Source of the DNA: an uncultured Anaerotignum sp.
GTDB lineage: Bacteria > Bacillota > Clostridia > Lachnospirales > Anaerotignaceae
Direction of reading: 5' to 3'
Length of the DNA stretch: 29,653 bases
Assembly: GCF_934277605.1 (NCBI RefSeq)
Contig: NZ_CAKQVD010000021.1
Coordinates: 1 to 29,653 of the forward strand
Both the position numbers and the translations under genes were made by a program. Below, piece by piece: positions 22,279-29,576 of the stretch. The notes under the pieces are model-generated. The model was given only the letters and a program-made list of their open reading frames with translations, did no database searches and was not told the origin of the DNA. How positions within the stretch are numbered: position 1 is the first letter of the stretch; each line of letters opens with the position of its first letter.

Positions 22279-23403
22279 ATGAAGATTTCAAAAAAAGATG
22301 CGTTGCTGTGGTTTTCCTTCTTTGCGGAGCTGGATGAAGAGGAGGAGCTGATGCCCAAGCAGATGGAATTGGTATATGCGACCTTTGCCCAGATTGAGGC
22401 TGCCGTGGATGCAAGAAATGAAAGGCTGATGGCAGAAATCAAGGGGCTGAACTCTCTGGACGGCAGAACGTATTTTGTCGGGCCGGAGGAAAAATTTGCA
22501 AAGGGCTGCCGCTCCTGCATGACAGGCACAGGCTTGACAGCCATCCGCAAAACGAATAAATGCAACATTCAATGCAAATTCTGCTATAATTACGGCGAGC
22601 TGGAGGATTGCATGCCCATCGGCGAAGGTCTTTGGGAAATCGGCGGCACCAAATTTTATGAACGGGATTTAGACCTTCTGCTTTCCGTTCAGGAAAAGCC
22701 GACAGGGATTTCCTATGTTTATCTGGAGCCCTTCATGGAGATTGAAAAATATTACGGCATTATCAAAAAATTCCATGAAGCAGGGATTCATCAGCACATG
22801 TATACCAATGGCACATTGGCAACAGAAGAAAATCTGAAGGCACTTGGGGAGGCGGGCTTGGACGAGCTGCGTTTCAATCTGGGGGCAACCAATGCCTCCG
22901 ATGCAGTCATTCAGGCGATTGCAACAGCAAAGAAATATATCAAATATGTCGGGATTGAAACACCCATGACACCCGAATATTTTGAAGCATTTATGCAGAA
23001 AAAGGATAAAATTCTCGCAACAGGCGTTGATTTTATGAACTGTGCGGAGCTGCATTTGAACAACAATAATATCTGGAATTATGAGGGAGAAAATATGTAT
23101 GTATACAGACAGGGGTATGTTTCTCCCATCTGGAGTAGAGAGCTGACACTGCGGCTGATGAAGCTGGCAGATGAGGAGGGCTGGAATGTTGCGGTGCATG
23201 ATTGCTCCAACCGCACAAAATTTGCCCGTGGGCTGAATTTGAAGGGCAAGGAGGGCGGTTGGTTCGGCGCAAGCAGCTATGGCTCTGAATTCAGCAGACC
23301 GCCCTTTGCGGCATTCCTGCCGATTTTGCAGGATGAGAATTTTCAATTTTTAGAGGAGGAAGAGCTGCCCGAGGGATATAGACCGGGGGAACTGTTTTTC
23401 TAA
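22279..23403 (+). CDS. Uncharacterised radical SAM protein
   Basis: A 374-aa radical SAM enzyme. C95-x3-C99-x2-C102 (CNIQCKFCY) binds the 4Fe-4S cluster that cleaves S-adenosylmethionine; YLEPFMEIEKY and ELRFNLGATNASD look like later core strands. Extra cysteines C77 and C80 (GCRSC) just before, and C111 after, may take part in a second cluster. No SPASM or B12 domain is obvious. The N-terminal ~70 residues are acidic and helical. I chose ATG 22279 for its AGGAAAG site; TTG 22237 and ATG 22243 are longer options that overlap or touch the HPt stop. It follows HPt without a terminator, so it is probably the third gene of the signalling operon. The substrate is unknown and no small peptide precursor is nearby. 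Confidence 0.85.
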   Translation: MKISKKDALLWFSFFAELDEEEELMPKQMELVYATFAQIEAAVDARNERLMAEIKGLNSLDGRTYFVGPEEKFAKGCRSCMTGTGLTAIRKTNKCNIQCKFCYNYGELEDCMPIGEGLWEIGGTKFYERDLDLLLSVQEKPTGISYVYLEPFMEIEKYYGIIKKFHEAGIHQHMYTNGTLATEENLKALGEAGLDELRFNLGATNASDAVIQAIATAKKYIKYVGIETPMTPEYFEAFMQKKDKILATGVDFMNCAELHLNNNNIWNYEGENMYVYRQGYVSPIWSRELTLRLMKLADEEGWNVAVHDCSNRTKFARGLNLKGKEGGWFGASSYGSEFSRPPFAAFLPILQDENFQFLEEEELPEGYRPGELFF

Positions 23404-23417
23404 ACCGAATACAGCAA

Positions 23418-23470
23418 AAAAGCACTTGCATTCGTATTTTCCGATACGGGCTTCAAGTGCTTTCTTTTTT
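23418..23470 (+). terminator. Intrinsic terminator after the radical SAM gene
   Basis: AAAGCACTTG and CAAGTGCTTT are complementary arms around an interior region with a smaller CGTAT/ATACG hairpin, followed by TCTTTTTT. It also lies just beyond the end of the convergent MBL gene. Confidence 0.8.
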
Positions 23471-23478
23471 GTTCTTTT

Positions 23479-24366
23479 TTATTCTGCGGAAACGGTTTTC
23501 CAAAGCAGAAGGAAATCCTCTACATAGCATTCCAGCTTTCCTTGGTCAACCAAATAGGAAAGATAGGAACGAATCGTGCTGCCGATGAGGACATATTGGC
23601 TCGCATCCATCGTCAATGCAAACCGCTCAAACACACGCTTGAGAATCCATTCAAAATGCAGCGGCTCTCTGCAAATTTCCAAAAGCACTTGTATGATTTC
23701 GAGCATTTTGTTTCGGTTTTCCGCCGCCAAGGGCTTGATGTCCTCTGTCGGCTCTGCGTGCGCAGGGATAAACAGCCGTCCCTTCAGCGTTTCTATCCAA
23801 TCCAGTGTTTCAAGCTGTGCCGCAATATCATAGAAAAAGGAAATATGATATTTTTCAAGGATATTTTCGCCAAACACACAGTCAGCCATAAAATAAACAT
23901 CATCCGGTGTTTTCACGCCAATCATATCCCAAAAATGACCGGGCAGACGGAAATATTCCATCCCCTCCGGCAATGCCGCCGCCGCAATATCCGTACACTT
24001 GGAGGGCGTTGCCATCAGAAATTTATTCCGCAGCTTTTTGAAGGGATAGCCGCCGTAAAGAAAGGATGGCTCCAAAATGGGATGCTCCACAACTGCCGCT
24101 TCCATCGGGGTGCTGTAAACGGCACAGCCGAGACGATTTTGCAGGAGAGTGTTCCCGCCGTCATGGTCTGCGTTGGAATGGGTGTTGAGAATGGCGGTCA
24201 GCTTCCAGCCCTGTGCATCCAAAATTTTCTGGATTTTTCTGCCGGCATCCTTATCATTGCCGCTGTCAATCAGCCAAACATCCGCATCACTCACACGATA
24301 AATGCCGATTTTGGAAGGCGCATTGATATAATAGGTGTTTTCTGCAACCTGCACCAGTTCATACAT
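23479..24366 (-). CDS. MBL-fold hydrolase with HxNxDH metal motif
   Basis: A 295-aa metallo-beta-lactamase-fold protein. The metal motif is THSNADHDGG (about 79-88), so the second His of HxHxDH is Asn. RLPGHFWDMIG, MADCVFG and FIPAHAEP supply the later His/Asp/His positions. The C-terminal ~70 residues (KRVFERFALTMDASQYVLIGSTIRSYLSYLVDQGKLECYVEDFLLLWK) look like a winged-helix add-on, as in the LACTB2-like branch of hydrolases. The start is 24366, after AGGAGGT; a longer reading to 24420 runs into the repeat block. It is a single-gene unit between two convergent terminator structures. The substrate is unknown. Confidence 0.85.
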   Translation of the reverse strand: MYELVQVAENTYYINAPSKIGIYRVSDADVWLIDSGNDKDAGRKIQKILDAQGWKLTAILNTHSNADHDGGNTLLQNRLGCAVYSTPMEAAVVEHPILEPSFLYGGYPFKKLRNKFLMATPSKCTDIAAAALPEGMEYFRLPGHFWDMIGVKTPDDVYFMADCVFGENILEKYHISFFYDIAAQLETLDWIETLKGRLFIPAHAEPTEDIKPLAAENRNKMLEIIQVLLEICREPLHFEWILKRVFERFALTMDASQYVLIGSTIRSYLSYLVDQGKLECYVEDFLLLWKTVSAE

Positions 24367-24394
24367 AGGCAAAACCTCCTTTGCTTTTGTTTCT

Positions 24395-24541
24395 GTGGGA
24401 CTCTGTCCCACGCCCTGCAAGGGGATAATCCCCTTGACCTTATTTGCAAAAACTGCGTTTTTGCGAGGAATTATTGAAATTTCCTACAAAAAACGCAGTT
24501 TTGTGTCAGTATAGGGTTCTTAGGGGCAAAGCCCCAAGGTA
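24395..24541. repeat. Composite multi-hairpin intergenic repeat block
   Basis: Four inverted repeats in a row: GTGGGAC/GTCCCAC (24395-24411), AAGGGGAT/ATCCCCTT (24419-24435), a long near-perfect pair CAAAAACTGCG.../...CGCAGTTTTG (24447-24463 and 24487-24503, with AGGAA/TTCCT inside), and GGGGC/GCCCC (24523-24535). This is the layout of the REP-like GGGGACT...GTCCCC elements seen between genes in many Clostridia. The 3' part probably also ends fba transcription. I see no second copy in this window. Confidence 0.6.
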
Positions 24542-24552
24542 TTTTATGGTTA

Positions 24553-25500
24553 TCAGTTCATGGAATCTGTGGAACCGATGACGTTTTTAATCTTATCCTC
24601 AACCAATTCCTGAATCAGCGTTCTGCCTGCGCCCAGATAACCACGGGGGTCAAATGCGGCAGGATCATCCCCGAAGGATTTGCGGACAGCCGCTGTCATC
24701 GCCAATCTCAGGTCGGTATCCATGTTGATTTTGCAAACAGCCATAGCGGAGGCCTTGCGCAGCATTTCCGCAGGGATACCCTTTGCGCCTGCAATGTTGC
24801 CGCCATATTCGTTGCACATTGCAACACATTTCTGGTCCACAGAGGAAGCCCCGTGCAAAACGATGGGATAATTGTGGAAGCCTGCTGCCTCCAGCTTCTC
24901 TGTGATGGTTGCCAGTCTGTCGAAGTCCAGCTTTGCCTCGCCCTTGAATTTATAAGCCCCATGGCTTGTGCCGATGGCAATTGCAAGGGAATCCACGCCG
25001 GTGCGTTTCACGAAATCAACTGCCTGATCGGGATCGGTGTAGGTTGCGTTTGCAGCGTCAACCTTCACTTCATCTTCAACGCCTGCCAGCTTGCCCAGCT
25101 CTGCCTCAACCACAACGCCTCTTTCGTGTGCATATTCTACGATTTTCTTTGTCTGTGCCACGTTTTCCTCATAATCCAGATGGGAACCGTCAAACATAAC
25201 AGAAGTAAATCCGTATGCAATACAATCCTTGCATACCTCAAAATCGGAGCCGTGATCCAGATGCAGTGCGATATCCAGACCGGTTTCCTCGATTGCCGCA
25301 TCCACCATTGCTTTCAGATATTTGGGATGTGCATATTTCAGGGCAGATTTGGAAACCTGCAAAATAACAGCAGAATTCTGCGCTTTTGCGGCAGCCACGA
25401 CACCCTGAACGATTTCCATGTTATTGATGTTGAAGGCACCGATGGCATAGCCGCCCTCAAATGCTTTTTCAAACATTTTTGTTGTTGTTACCAAAGCCAT
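24553..25500 (-). CDS. fba: Class II fructose-bisphosphate aldolase
   Basis: A 315-aa zinc aldolase cleaving fructose 1,6-bisphosphate to dihydroxyacetone phosphate and glyceraldehyde 3-phosphate in glycolysis. LHLDHG holds catalytic D82 and zinc ligand H83; VVEAELGKLAG, GTSHGAYKF (second zinc His, Na/phosphate site), VLHGASS (third zinc His) and INMDTDLR (phosphate binding) are all intact. The length fits the family. The start at 25500 follows a GAGGTG site on the minus strand, and the promoter just upstream is nearly consensus, so it is probably highly and constitutively expressed. It is a single-gene unit divergent from lspA. Confidence 0.97.
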   Translation of the reverse strand: MALVTTTKMFEKAFEGGYAIGAFNINNMEIVQGVVAAAKAQNSAVILQVSKSALKYAHPKYLKAMVDAAIEETGLDIALHLDHGSDFEVCKDCIAYGFTSVMFDGSHLDYEENVAQTKKIVEYAHERGVVVEAELGKLAGVEDEVKVDAANATYTDPDQAVDFVKRTGVDSLAIAIGTSHGAYKFKGEAKLDFDRLATITEKLEAAGFHNYPIVLHGASSVDQKCVAMCNEYGGNIAGAKGIPAEMLRKASAMAVCKINMDTDLRLAMTAAVRKSFGDDPAAFDPRGYLGAGRTLIQELVEDKIKNVIGSTDSMN

Positions 25501-25558
25501 AGAAAGACACCTCTCTTGATTTATTTTACATTTGCATTTCGCATTGCCTTATATTAGA

Positions 25559-25587
25559 ATTATAATACGGTAAAAGGTTTGTGACAA
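25559..25587 (-). promoter_or_regulatory. Promoter of fba
   Basis: In the minus-strand sense, TTGTCA (25587-25582), 17-bp spacer, TATAAT (25564-25559). The same bases give TATAAT on the plus strand at 25561-25566 (with TTCGCA at 25538-25543), which may serve lspA, so two divergent promoters would share one -10 region. Confidence 0.75.
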
Positions 25588-25614
25588 GGCATTTGCGAGG
25601 AAAAGATTGGGGGT

Positions 25615-26082
25615 ATGGAAAAAATGAAAACGGTTTTTGCGTTTTTGGCGGTTTTCGGGGCAGACCTTTCTTCAAAGAAATGGGCGGAAAAGGCCTTGCC
25701 GCTCAACAAAAAGCAGGAAATTGTGAAAAATCACCTGTATTTTTGGCACATAAAGAACAGCGGCATTGCTTATAATAGATTTAGCGGAAAGCGAAAGGGA
25801 ATCCTTCTTTCCACAGGGGCGGTGCTTGCCTTTTACAGCGGCCTGCTTGTGCGGATTCTCACGGGAAGGGGCGAAAAACGTCTGGCACTTCCCTTGGCAA
25901 TCACTCTGGGCGGCGGCGTCGCAAACTTCTGGGAACGCCTCAAAAAAGGCCGTGTGACAGATTTTTTATTCATCCGTGTGGAAGGGAAAAATGCCCCGAT
26001 TTTCAATGTTGCGGATATGGCGATTGCCTTGGGAGCCATTTGGATGTCGGTCATTCCGTTTCTCAAAAATAAGAAAAAATGA
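25615..26082 (+). CDS. lspA: Signal peptidase II (lipoprotein signal peptidase)
   Basis: A 155-aa membrane aspartyl protease that removes signal peptides from diacylglyceryl-modified prolipoproteins, such as the DctP and SpoIID lipoproteins encoded here. There are four hydrophobic segments. Catalytic aspartates are D116 (GRVTDF) and D134 (FNVADM); N104 and R108 of the NxxDR motif are kept, but its Asp is Glu (NFWER). KNSGIAYN replaces the usual NxGAAF-type loop. The protein is therefore a divergent but probably active LspA. ATG 25615 is used; ATG 25624 is an alternative. It is divergent from fba and followed directly by the 6S RNA promoter. Confidence 0.88.
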   Translation: MEKMKTVFAFLAVFGADLSSKKWAEKALPLNKKQEIVKNHLYFWHIKNSGIAYNRFSGKRKGILLSTGAVLAFYSGLLVRILTGRGEKRLALPLAITLGGGVANFWERLKKGRVTDFLFIRVEGKNAPIFNVADMAIALGAIWMSVIPFLKNKKK

Positions 26083-26090
26083 TTTTTCTG

Positions 26091-26119
26091 TTGCTTAGAA
26101 CGGATGAATGTAGTATAAT
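26091..26119 (+). promoter_or_regulatory. Promoter of 6S RNA
   Basis: TTGCTT (26091-26096), exactly 17 bp, TATAAT (26114-26119), starting 9 bp after the lspA stop. The start site near 26126 matches the 5' end of the folded RNA. Confidence 0.8.
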
Positions 26120-26125
26120 CAGTAC

Positions 26126-26322
26126 AGAAATCCTGAAATGCACGATAACTTGCTATATTTGAACCTACATTTCTGACTCGGGATTCTTATAAACAGCGGA
26201 TATGTCAGGCCCCAAGCTAATTCCCTTTGGGCAGGGGAAGGCAGAGTTCGCAGTTGCGGAAACCCACCTGGCTTAGGCTAGGTGTCAAGAGGCAAGACCG
26301 GCATTTCGGGGTTATTTTTTTT
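26126..26322 (+). ncRNA. ssrS: 6S RNA
   Basis: About 197 nt without a credible ORF. The ends pair: CCTGAAATGC near the start with GCATTTCGGG at the end (one G-U), followed by a T-run, forming one long rod with an internal bulged region, the shape of 6S RNA. Landmarks such as TTGAACCTACATTT and GGGATTCTTATAAAC are ones I associate with clostridial 6S RNAs. 6S RNA binds the sigma-A RNA polymerase in stationary phase by mimicking an open promoter. The promoter, length and position as an independent gene all fit. A secondary-structure or covariance search would settle it. Confidence 0.8.
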
Positions 26323-26367
26323 ACTAAAATACAATATAAAAATCAAGAGCAGATGAAGGCTTTGCAC

Positions 26368-26404
26368 AAGAAATCCTGATGACAAAAGGGATTTCTTTTT
26401 TTGT
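26368..26404 (+). terminator. Terminator-like hairpin downstream of 6S RNA
   Basis: AAGAAATCC and GGATTTCTT form a 9-bp stem followed by a T-run. It could back up 6S RNA termination or attenuate the next gene's transcript. The 160 bp between 6S RNA and the next CDS hold this and a weak -10 (TATACT, 26456-26461; TTCTTT at 26434-26439). Confidence 0.6.
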
Positions 26405-26484
26405 TTTCTGCTTTGGGTGCGCCAAAGTGCCTGTTCTTTTTTTGTTGCGGATGTATATACTTGTACCAATAAGGAGTTGGTGCA

Positions 26485-28755
26485 ATGAAAAAATATATAT
26501 GGCTGCTTGGGGCAGTGCTTTTGCTTGCAGGCTGCGGCAGGCAGGCGGAAACGGCAGAGCGTGCGGCGGCGGGGCGGATTGGTGCGGAGCAGGCAATTTG
26601 TCGGGAAATGGCGGCAAAAACGATTGCCTTGGCGTTTTATTCCAATGAGGAGCTGGCAGAGCTGAAAACAAAGGCGAATTTTTCGGATATTTCAGAGAAG
26701 GATTGGGCGTATCCTTATATTTGCGGCTGTGTGGAGCAGGGCTTTTTCGCAGGCAGTGCGGAGGGAACCTTCCGTCCGCAGGAGGATTTGACGCTTTGGG
26801 AGGCGCAGGCGTTGATGGAACGCTTGGCACCCGATTATAACAGCCGCATTGTGCTGACGGCAGAAAACAAAAGCATGGCGGTTTCCTATGAGCTTTGGGT
26901 GCAGCTTTTGGAAACGGCACTCAAGGCAAGGCGTGGAGAGGACAGCCTCTATTCCTATGGGATTCAAACGGAAAATGCAGTTGTTTTGGATGCACAGGGG
27001 CTTTGCGATACAGGAAAATTCACTGCGGCAGGCATGGATTTATCCCCCTATGCCGCCAGCCGCATTACCTTTTTGGAAAAGGATGGAGAAATGCTTGCCT
27101 TGCTGACGGTTGAGGCGGCTTCTCCGCTGATTAAAAATGTGTATTGCAGGCAGGAAAAGGGCAGGCTTTTTCTGGAAACGGGGGAGGGTGCAGCGGCACT
27201 TGCCTATGGAAAGGCGTTGGAGGCAGGCATTTATGATGTCAAGCTCGAAAAGGGGAAAATCGCAGAGGTAACGGCGGCAGAATCCCTCGGAAGCTGTACC
27301 GTGAAGCGTGTGGATGAAAAAAATCTGTATCTGGCAGAGCAGGGCGAATTGCCGTGGGCAACTGCGGCAAGGGTATATGATGCGGCAGGGGCAGAGGTTA
27401 CAAAGGCAAGCTATGCCGATTTGATTTGCGGCACAGATTGCGGCGAATTTTTCGAGAGGGAGGGGGAAATCTGTGCGGCAGTGGTGCGAAGGGAGCCTGT
27501 TTTGCGGCAAATGCGTGTCTTTTTAAAGGGAGCGGAGCAGGAGACCGTAACCCTTTCGGCAGAGGGCGGATTTACCCTTTCAAGCGGCAAGCACAGCAAG
27601 ACTTTTTCCGCGGCAGAGAAGGCTGTTTTGACGGCGGATTTGCCTTGGTTTGCGCAGGGCATTGTGACAGCAACGGCAAAGGAGCCCATACGCATTTCCT
27701 TTGCGGACGGAAGCACTCATCTTTATGAAGGCACCTTGGAATTGGAGCGGCGAGGGGAGAATCGCCTTTCCGTCATCAATGAGCTGCCGCTGGAGCGGTA
27801 TCTGCTCGGCGTTGTGCCGAATGAAATGCCGACCTCCTTCGGGCAGACAGCGTTGGAGGCGCAGGCCATCACGGCACGCAGCTATGCCTATAATCAGTTT
27901 TACGCAAATACCTATTGTGCGAAGGGGGCGCATGTGACCGATACCACCGCCAGTCAGGTATATCTGGGCTATGCTCCCAATGAAACGGCGGAGCAGGCAG
28001 TCAAGGCCACAGAGGGAATGTGTGCCGTTACCGAAGACGGTGCGGTGGCGCAGACCTATTTTTATTCCACCTCCTGCGGCTTCGGGGCAGGCAGTCAAGA
28101 GGTTTGGCTGAAAAAGGGGGATTTTTCGCCCGAGGGAAAGGCATATTTGCAGGCACAAAGCTATGGAGAGCAGCAAACACCGCAGAGCGAGGAGGAATGG
28201 CTTGCCTTCTGGCAGGATTGGGAGCAAAAGGGCTATGATAGGGAATCTCCTTGGTATCGTTGGAAGGTCTATTTTAGCTGTGAACAGCTGCGGGAAATTT
28301 TGCAGGAAACATTGTCACAAAGTGCAAATTGCAGCATAGAGGGGAAGGACTTGGGTAGGCTGACAGGCGTTGCCGTCACACGCAGGGGCGCAGGCGGGCT
28401 TGCCATGGAGCTGCGGCTGACCTTTGCGGGGGCAGAGGCAACCGTAAGGACGGAAAATGCCATTCGCAAGGCGCTTTCGCCAACCAAAAGAACCATTGGC
28501 GAGCCGATTTATTTGCAGCGGAAGGATGGAGAGAGCATAACGGGAGCGGCACTGCTGCCAAGCGGATTTTTTGCGGTTAAGGAAATGAGAAATGCGAAGG
28601 GAACGCTGACGGGCGTTGCACTTTATGGCGGTGGAAACGGGCATGGTGTGGGACTGAGCCAATATGGAGCGAAATACCTTGCGGAGCAGGGGAAAACAGC
28701 CGCAGAGATTGTTGCGTGCTATTTCCCTGGGACGAAGGTGGAAAAGGTGTTGTAG
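26485..28755 (+). CDS. Lipoprotein with SLH-like region and SpoIID/LytB domain
   Basis: A 756-aa exported lipoprotein. Residues 1-17 form a signal with lipobox LAGC (Cys 17). About 60-115 (FSDISEKDWAYPYICGCVEQGFF...FRPQEDLTLWEAQALMERL) matches an S-layer-homology repeat, suggesting wall contact. About 130-415 is a beta-rich middle. About 415-560 and 620-756 are the SpoIID/LytB domain: ELPLERYLLGVVPNEMP with E447 at the position of the essential glutamate of SpoIID, ALEAQAITARSYA, and the C-terminal GNGHGVGLSQYGA. SpoIID is a lytic transglycosylase acting on peptidoglycan during engulfment; this longer, lipid-anchored relative is probably a cell-wall remodelling enzyme, not SpoIID itself. It ends at a strong terminator and stands alone. 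Confidence 0.88.
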   Translation: MKKYIWLLGAVLLLAGCGRQAETAERAAAGRIGAEQAICREMAAKTIALAFYSNEELAELKTKANFSDISEKDWAYPYICGCVEQGFFAGSAEGTFRPQEDLTLWEAQALMERLAPDYNSRIVLTAENKSMAVSYELWVQLLETALKARRGEDSLYSYGIQTENAVVLDAQGLCDTGKFTAAGMDLSPYAASRITFLEKDGEMLALLTVEAASPLIKNVYCRQEKGRLFLETGEGAAALAYGKALEAGIYDVKLEKGKIAEVTAAESLGSCTVKRVDEKNLYLAEQGELPWATAARVYDAAGAEVTKASYADLICGTDCGEFFEREGEICAAVVRREPVLRQMRVFLKGAEQETVTLSAEGGFTLSSGKHSKTFSAAEKAVLTADLPWFAQGIVTATAKEPIRISFADGSTHLYEGTLELERRGENRLSVINELPLERYLLGVVPNEMPTSFGQTALEAQAITARSYAYNQFYANTYCAKGAHVTDTTASQVYLGYAPNETAEQAVKATEGMCAVTEDGAVAQTYFYSTSCGFGAGSQEVWLKKGDFSPEGKAYLQAQSYGEQQTPQSEEEWLAFWQDWEQKGYDRESPWYRWKVYFSCEQLREILQETLSQSANCSIEGKDLGRLTGVAVTRRGAGGLAMELRLTFAGAEATVRTENAIRKALSPTKRTIGEPIYLQRKDGESITGAALLPSGFFAVKEMRNAKGTLTGVALYGGGNGHGVGLSQYGAKYLAEQGKTAAEIVACYFPGTKVEKVL

Positions 28756-28827
28756 GGAGGAAGTTTTTGATTGAAATTCAAGTTCTCGAAAGTGTAGTAT
28801 AAAGAAGCCCTTCGGGCGAAAAAATCG

Positions 28828-28852
28828 AAAAAGCCCCATTTTGGGGCTTTTT
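28828..28852. terminator. Bidirectional terminator between convergent genes
   Basis: AAAAAGCCCC, loop ATTTT, GGGGCTTTTT. The right arm reaches the stop of the minus-strand XRE gene, so it serves both. A smaller GCCC/GGGC hairpin is at 28807-28817. Confidence 0.9.
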
Positions 28853-29102
28853 ATTGTTCTCCGGCTTCTTTCAGCAATTCATCATAGGTCGTTTTCAGAA
28901 CATCACGAATTCCTTTTAATTGGGATGCGTAAATATGTTGGATGCCACGTTCAATTTTAACGAGAGATTCTCTTGTTATATCAATTCCTCTCAACTGCAA
29001 CAGACGTACAAGTTCTGTCTGCCCAATGCCTTTGGCTTGGCGTAGGTTACGGATATTTTGCCCGATAGGAATTGTTTTTGTCTGCTTGATTTTGGAATCC
29101 AT
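28851..29102 (-). CDS. XRE-family HTH regulator, 83 aa
   Basis: A small protein made of one Cro/C1-type helix-turn-helix domain: IGQNIRNLRQAKGIGQTELVRLLQLRGIDITRESLVKIERGIQHIYASQLKGIRDVL (about 13-70) covers the five-helix fold. No sensor domain is present. AGGAGGGG precedes the ATG at 29102. It is divergent from a second XRE gene, with paired dyad operators between them, so the two likely cross-regulate. Such pairs are common in prophages and mobile elements, but no integrase or phage gene is in the window. The last residues of its frame lie inside the terminator stem. Confidence 0.88.
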   Translation of the reverse strand: MDSKIKQTKTIPIGQNIRNLRQAKGIGQTELVRLLQLRGIDITRESLVKIERGIQHIYASQLKGIRDVLKTTYDELLKEAGEQ

Positions 29103-29118
29103 AAGCCCCTCCTAAACT

Positions 29119-29134
29119 GGACTGAAATTAGTTC
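29119..29134. promoter_or_regulatory. XRE operator copy 1
   Basis: GGACTGAAATTAGTTC, an imperfect 16-bp dyad (GGACT...AGTtC) 17 bp upstream of the minus-strand XRE start codon, probably over its promoter or leader. Confidence 0.6.
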
Positions 29135-29160
29135 TTTTTCTTTATTTTAAGAATAGGATG

Positions 29161-29186
29161 TGCTATAATGGGACTGATATTAGTCC
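29161..29186 (+). promoter_or_regulatory. Promoter of the rightward XRE gene with operator copy 2
   Basis: TGCTATAAT (extended -10, TATAAT at 29164-29169) is followed at 29171-29186 by GGACTGATATTAGTCC, a dyad with perfect GGACT/AGTCC arms and 14 of 16 bases shared with copy 1. The operator covers the transcription start, so it should repress. Copy 1 and copy 2 are 52 bp apart, about five helical turns. Confidence 0.65.
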
Positions 29187-29206
29187 AGTTTGGGGGTGTG
29201 ACCATA

Positions 29207-29497
29207 ATGACTGATTTTGCTGAAAATTTAAGAAAATTTCGGAAAATTAAAAAATATTCTCAGGCGGAGCTGGGTAGAAAGCTGCACTACGGTTCGACAA
29301 CGATTGCAAACTATGAAAGCGGCAGAAATGAACCTTCTTTTCGTGATTTAATTCGTCTGGCAGAGGTGCTGGATGTCACACCGAATGAATTATTAGGTAT
29401 AGAAAAGAATCCGAATGGAGTTATGGAAAAGTTTCAAAGATTAGGGGAGAGAGAACAAAAAATTGTAATTGGCTTGATAGATAGCTTGCAGGAATGA
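29207..29497 (+). CDS. XRE-family HTH regulator, 96 aa
   Basis: A Cro/C1-type regulator: residues 5-60 (ENLRKFRKIKKYSQAELGRKLHYGSTTIANYESGRNEPSFRDLIRLAEVLDVTPNELLG) are a near-textbook HTH_3 domain, with recognition helix around GSTTIANYESGR. A short helical tail follows (MEKFQRLGEREQKIVIGLIDSL), probably for dimerisation. The start ATG 29207 sits after GGGGGTG; an in-frame ATG at 29168 overlaps the -10 box and is rejected. It is divergent from the other XRE gene, with shared dyad operators. A perfect hairpin ends it. The targets are not visible beyond its own promoter. Confidence 0.9.
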   Translation: MTDFAENLRKFRKIKKYSQAELGRKLHYGSTTIANYESGRNEPSFRDLIRLAEVLDVTPNELLGIEKNPNGVMEKFQRLGEREQKIVIGLIDSLQE

Positions 29498-29506
29498 TAC
29501 ATAAAA

Positions 29507-29526
29507 AGCAGACCTTTTGGTCTGCT
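29507..29526 (+). terminator. Hairpin terminator after the XRE gene
   Basis: AGCAGACC, loop TTTT, GGTCTGCT, a perfect 8-bp stem 10 bp after the stop. No long T-run follows, so efficiency is uncertain. Confidence 0.5.
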
Positions 29527-29529
29527 CAA

Positions 29530-29576
29530 GGTGTCGACAAAGTCGACACCTAAGTCGAAATCAGGATTTCGACTTA
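29530..29576. repeat. Two adjacent perfect hairpins
   Basis: GGTGTCGAC-AAA-GTCGACACC (29530-29550) is immediately followed by TAAGTCGAAAT-CAGG-ATTTCGACTTA (29551-29576), both perfect and both containing GTCGA. With the hairpin before them this makes three in 70 bp. The rest of the window (29577-29653) has no gene; it ends in CTTTGC/GCAAAG, a further small hairpin cut by the window edge. Confidence 0.75.

Noticed and set aside
23542..24477. 311-codon plus-strand ORF opposite the MBL gene
   Set aside because: Shadow of the minus-strand MBL gene; runs into the repeat block and has no motif.
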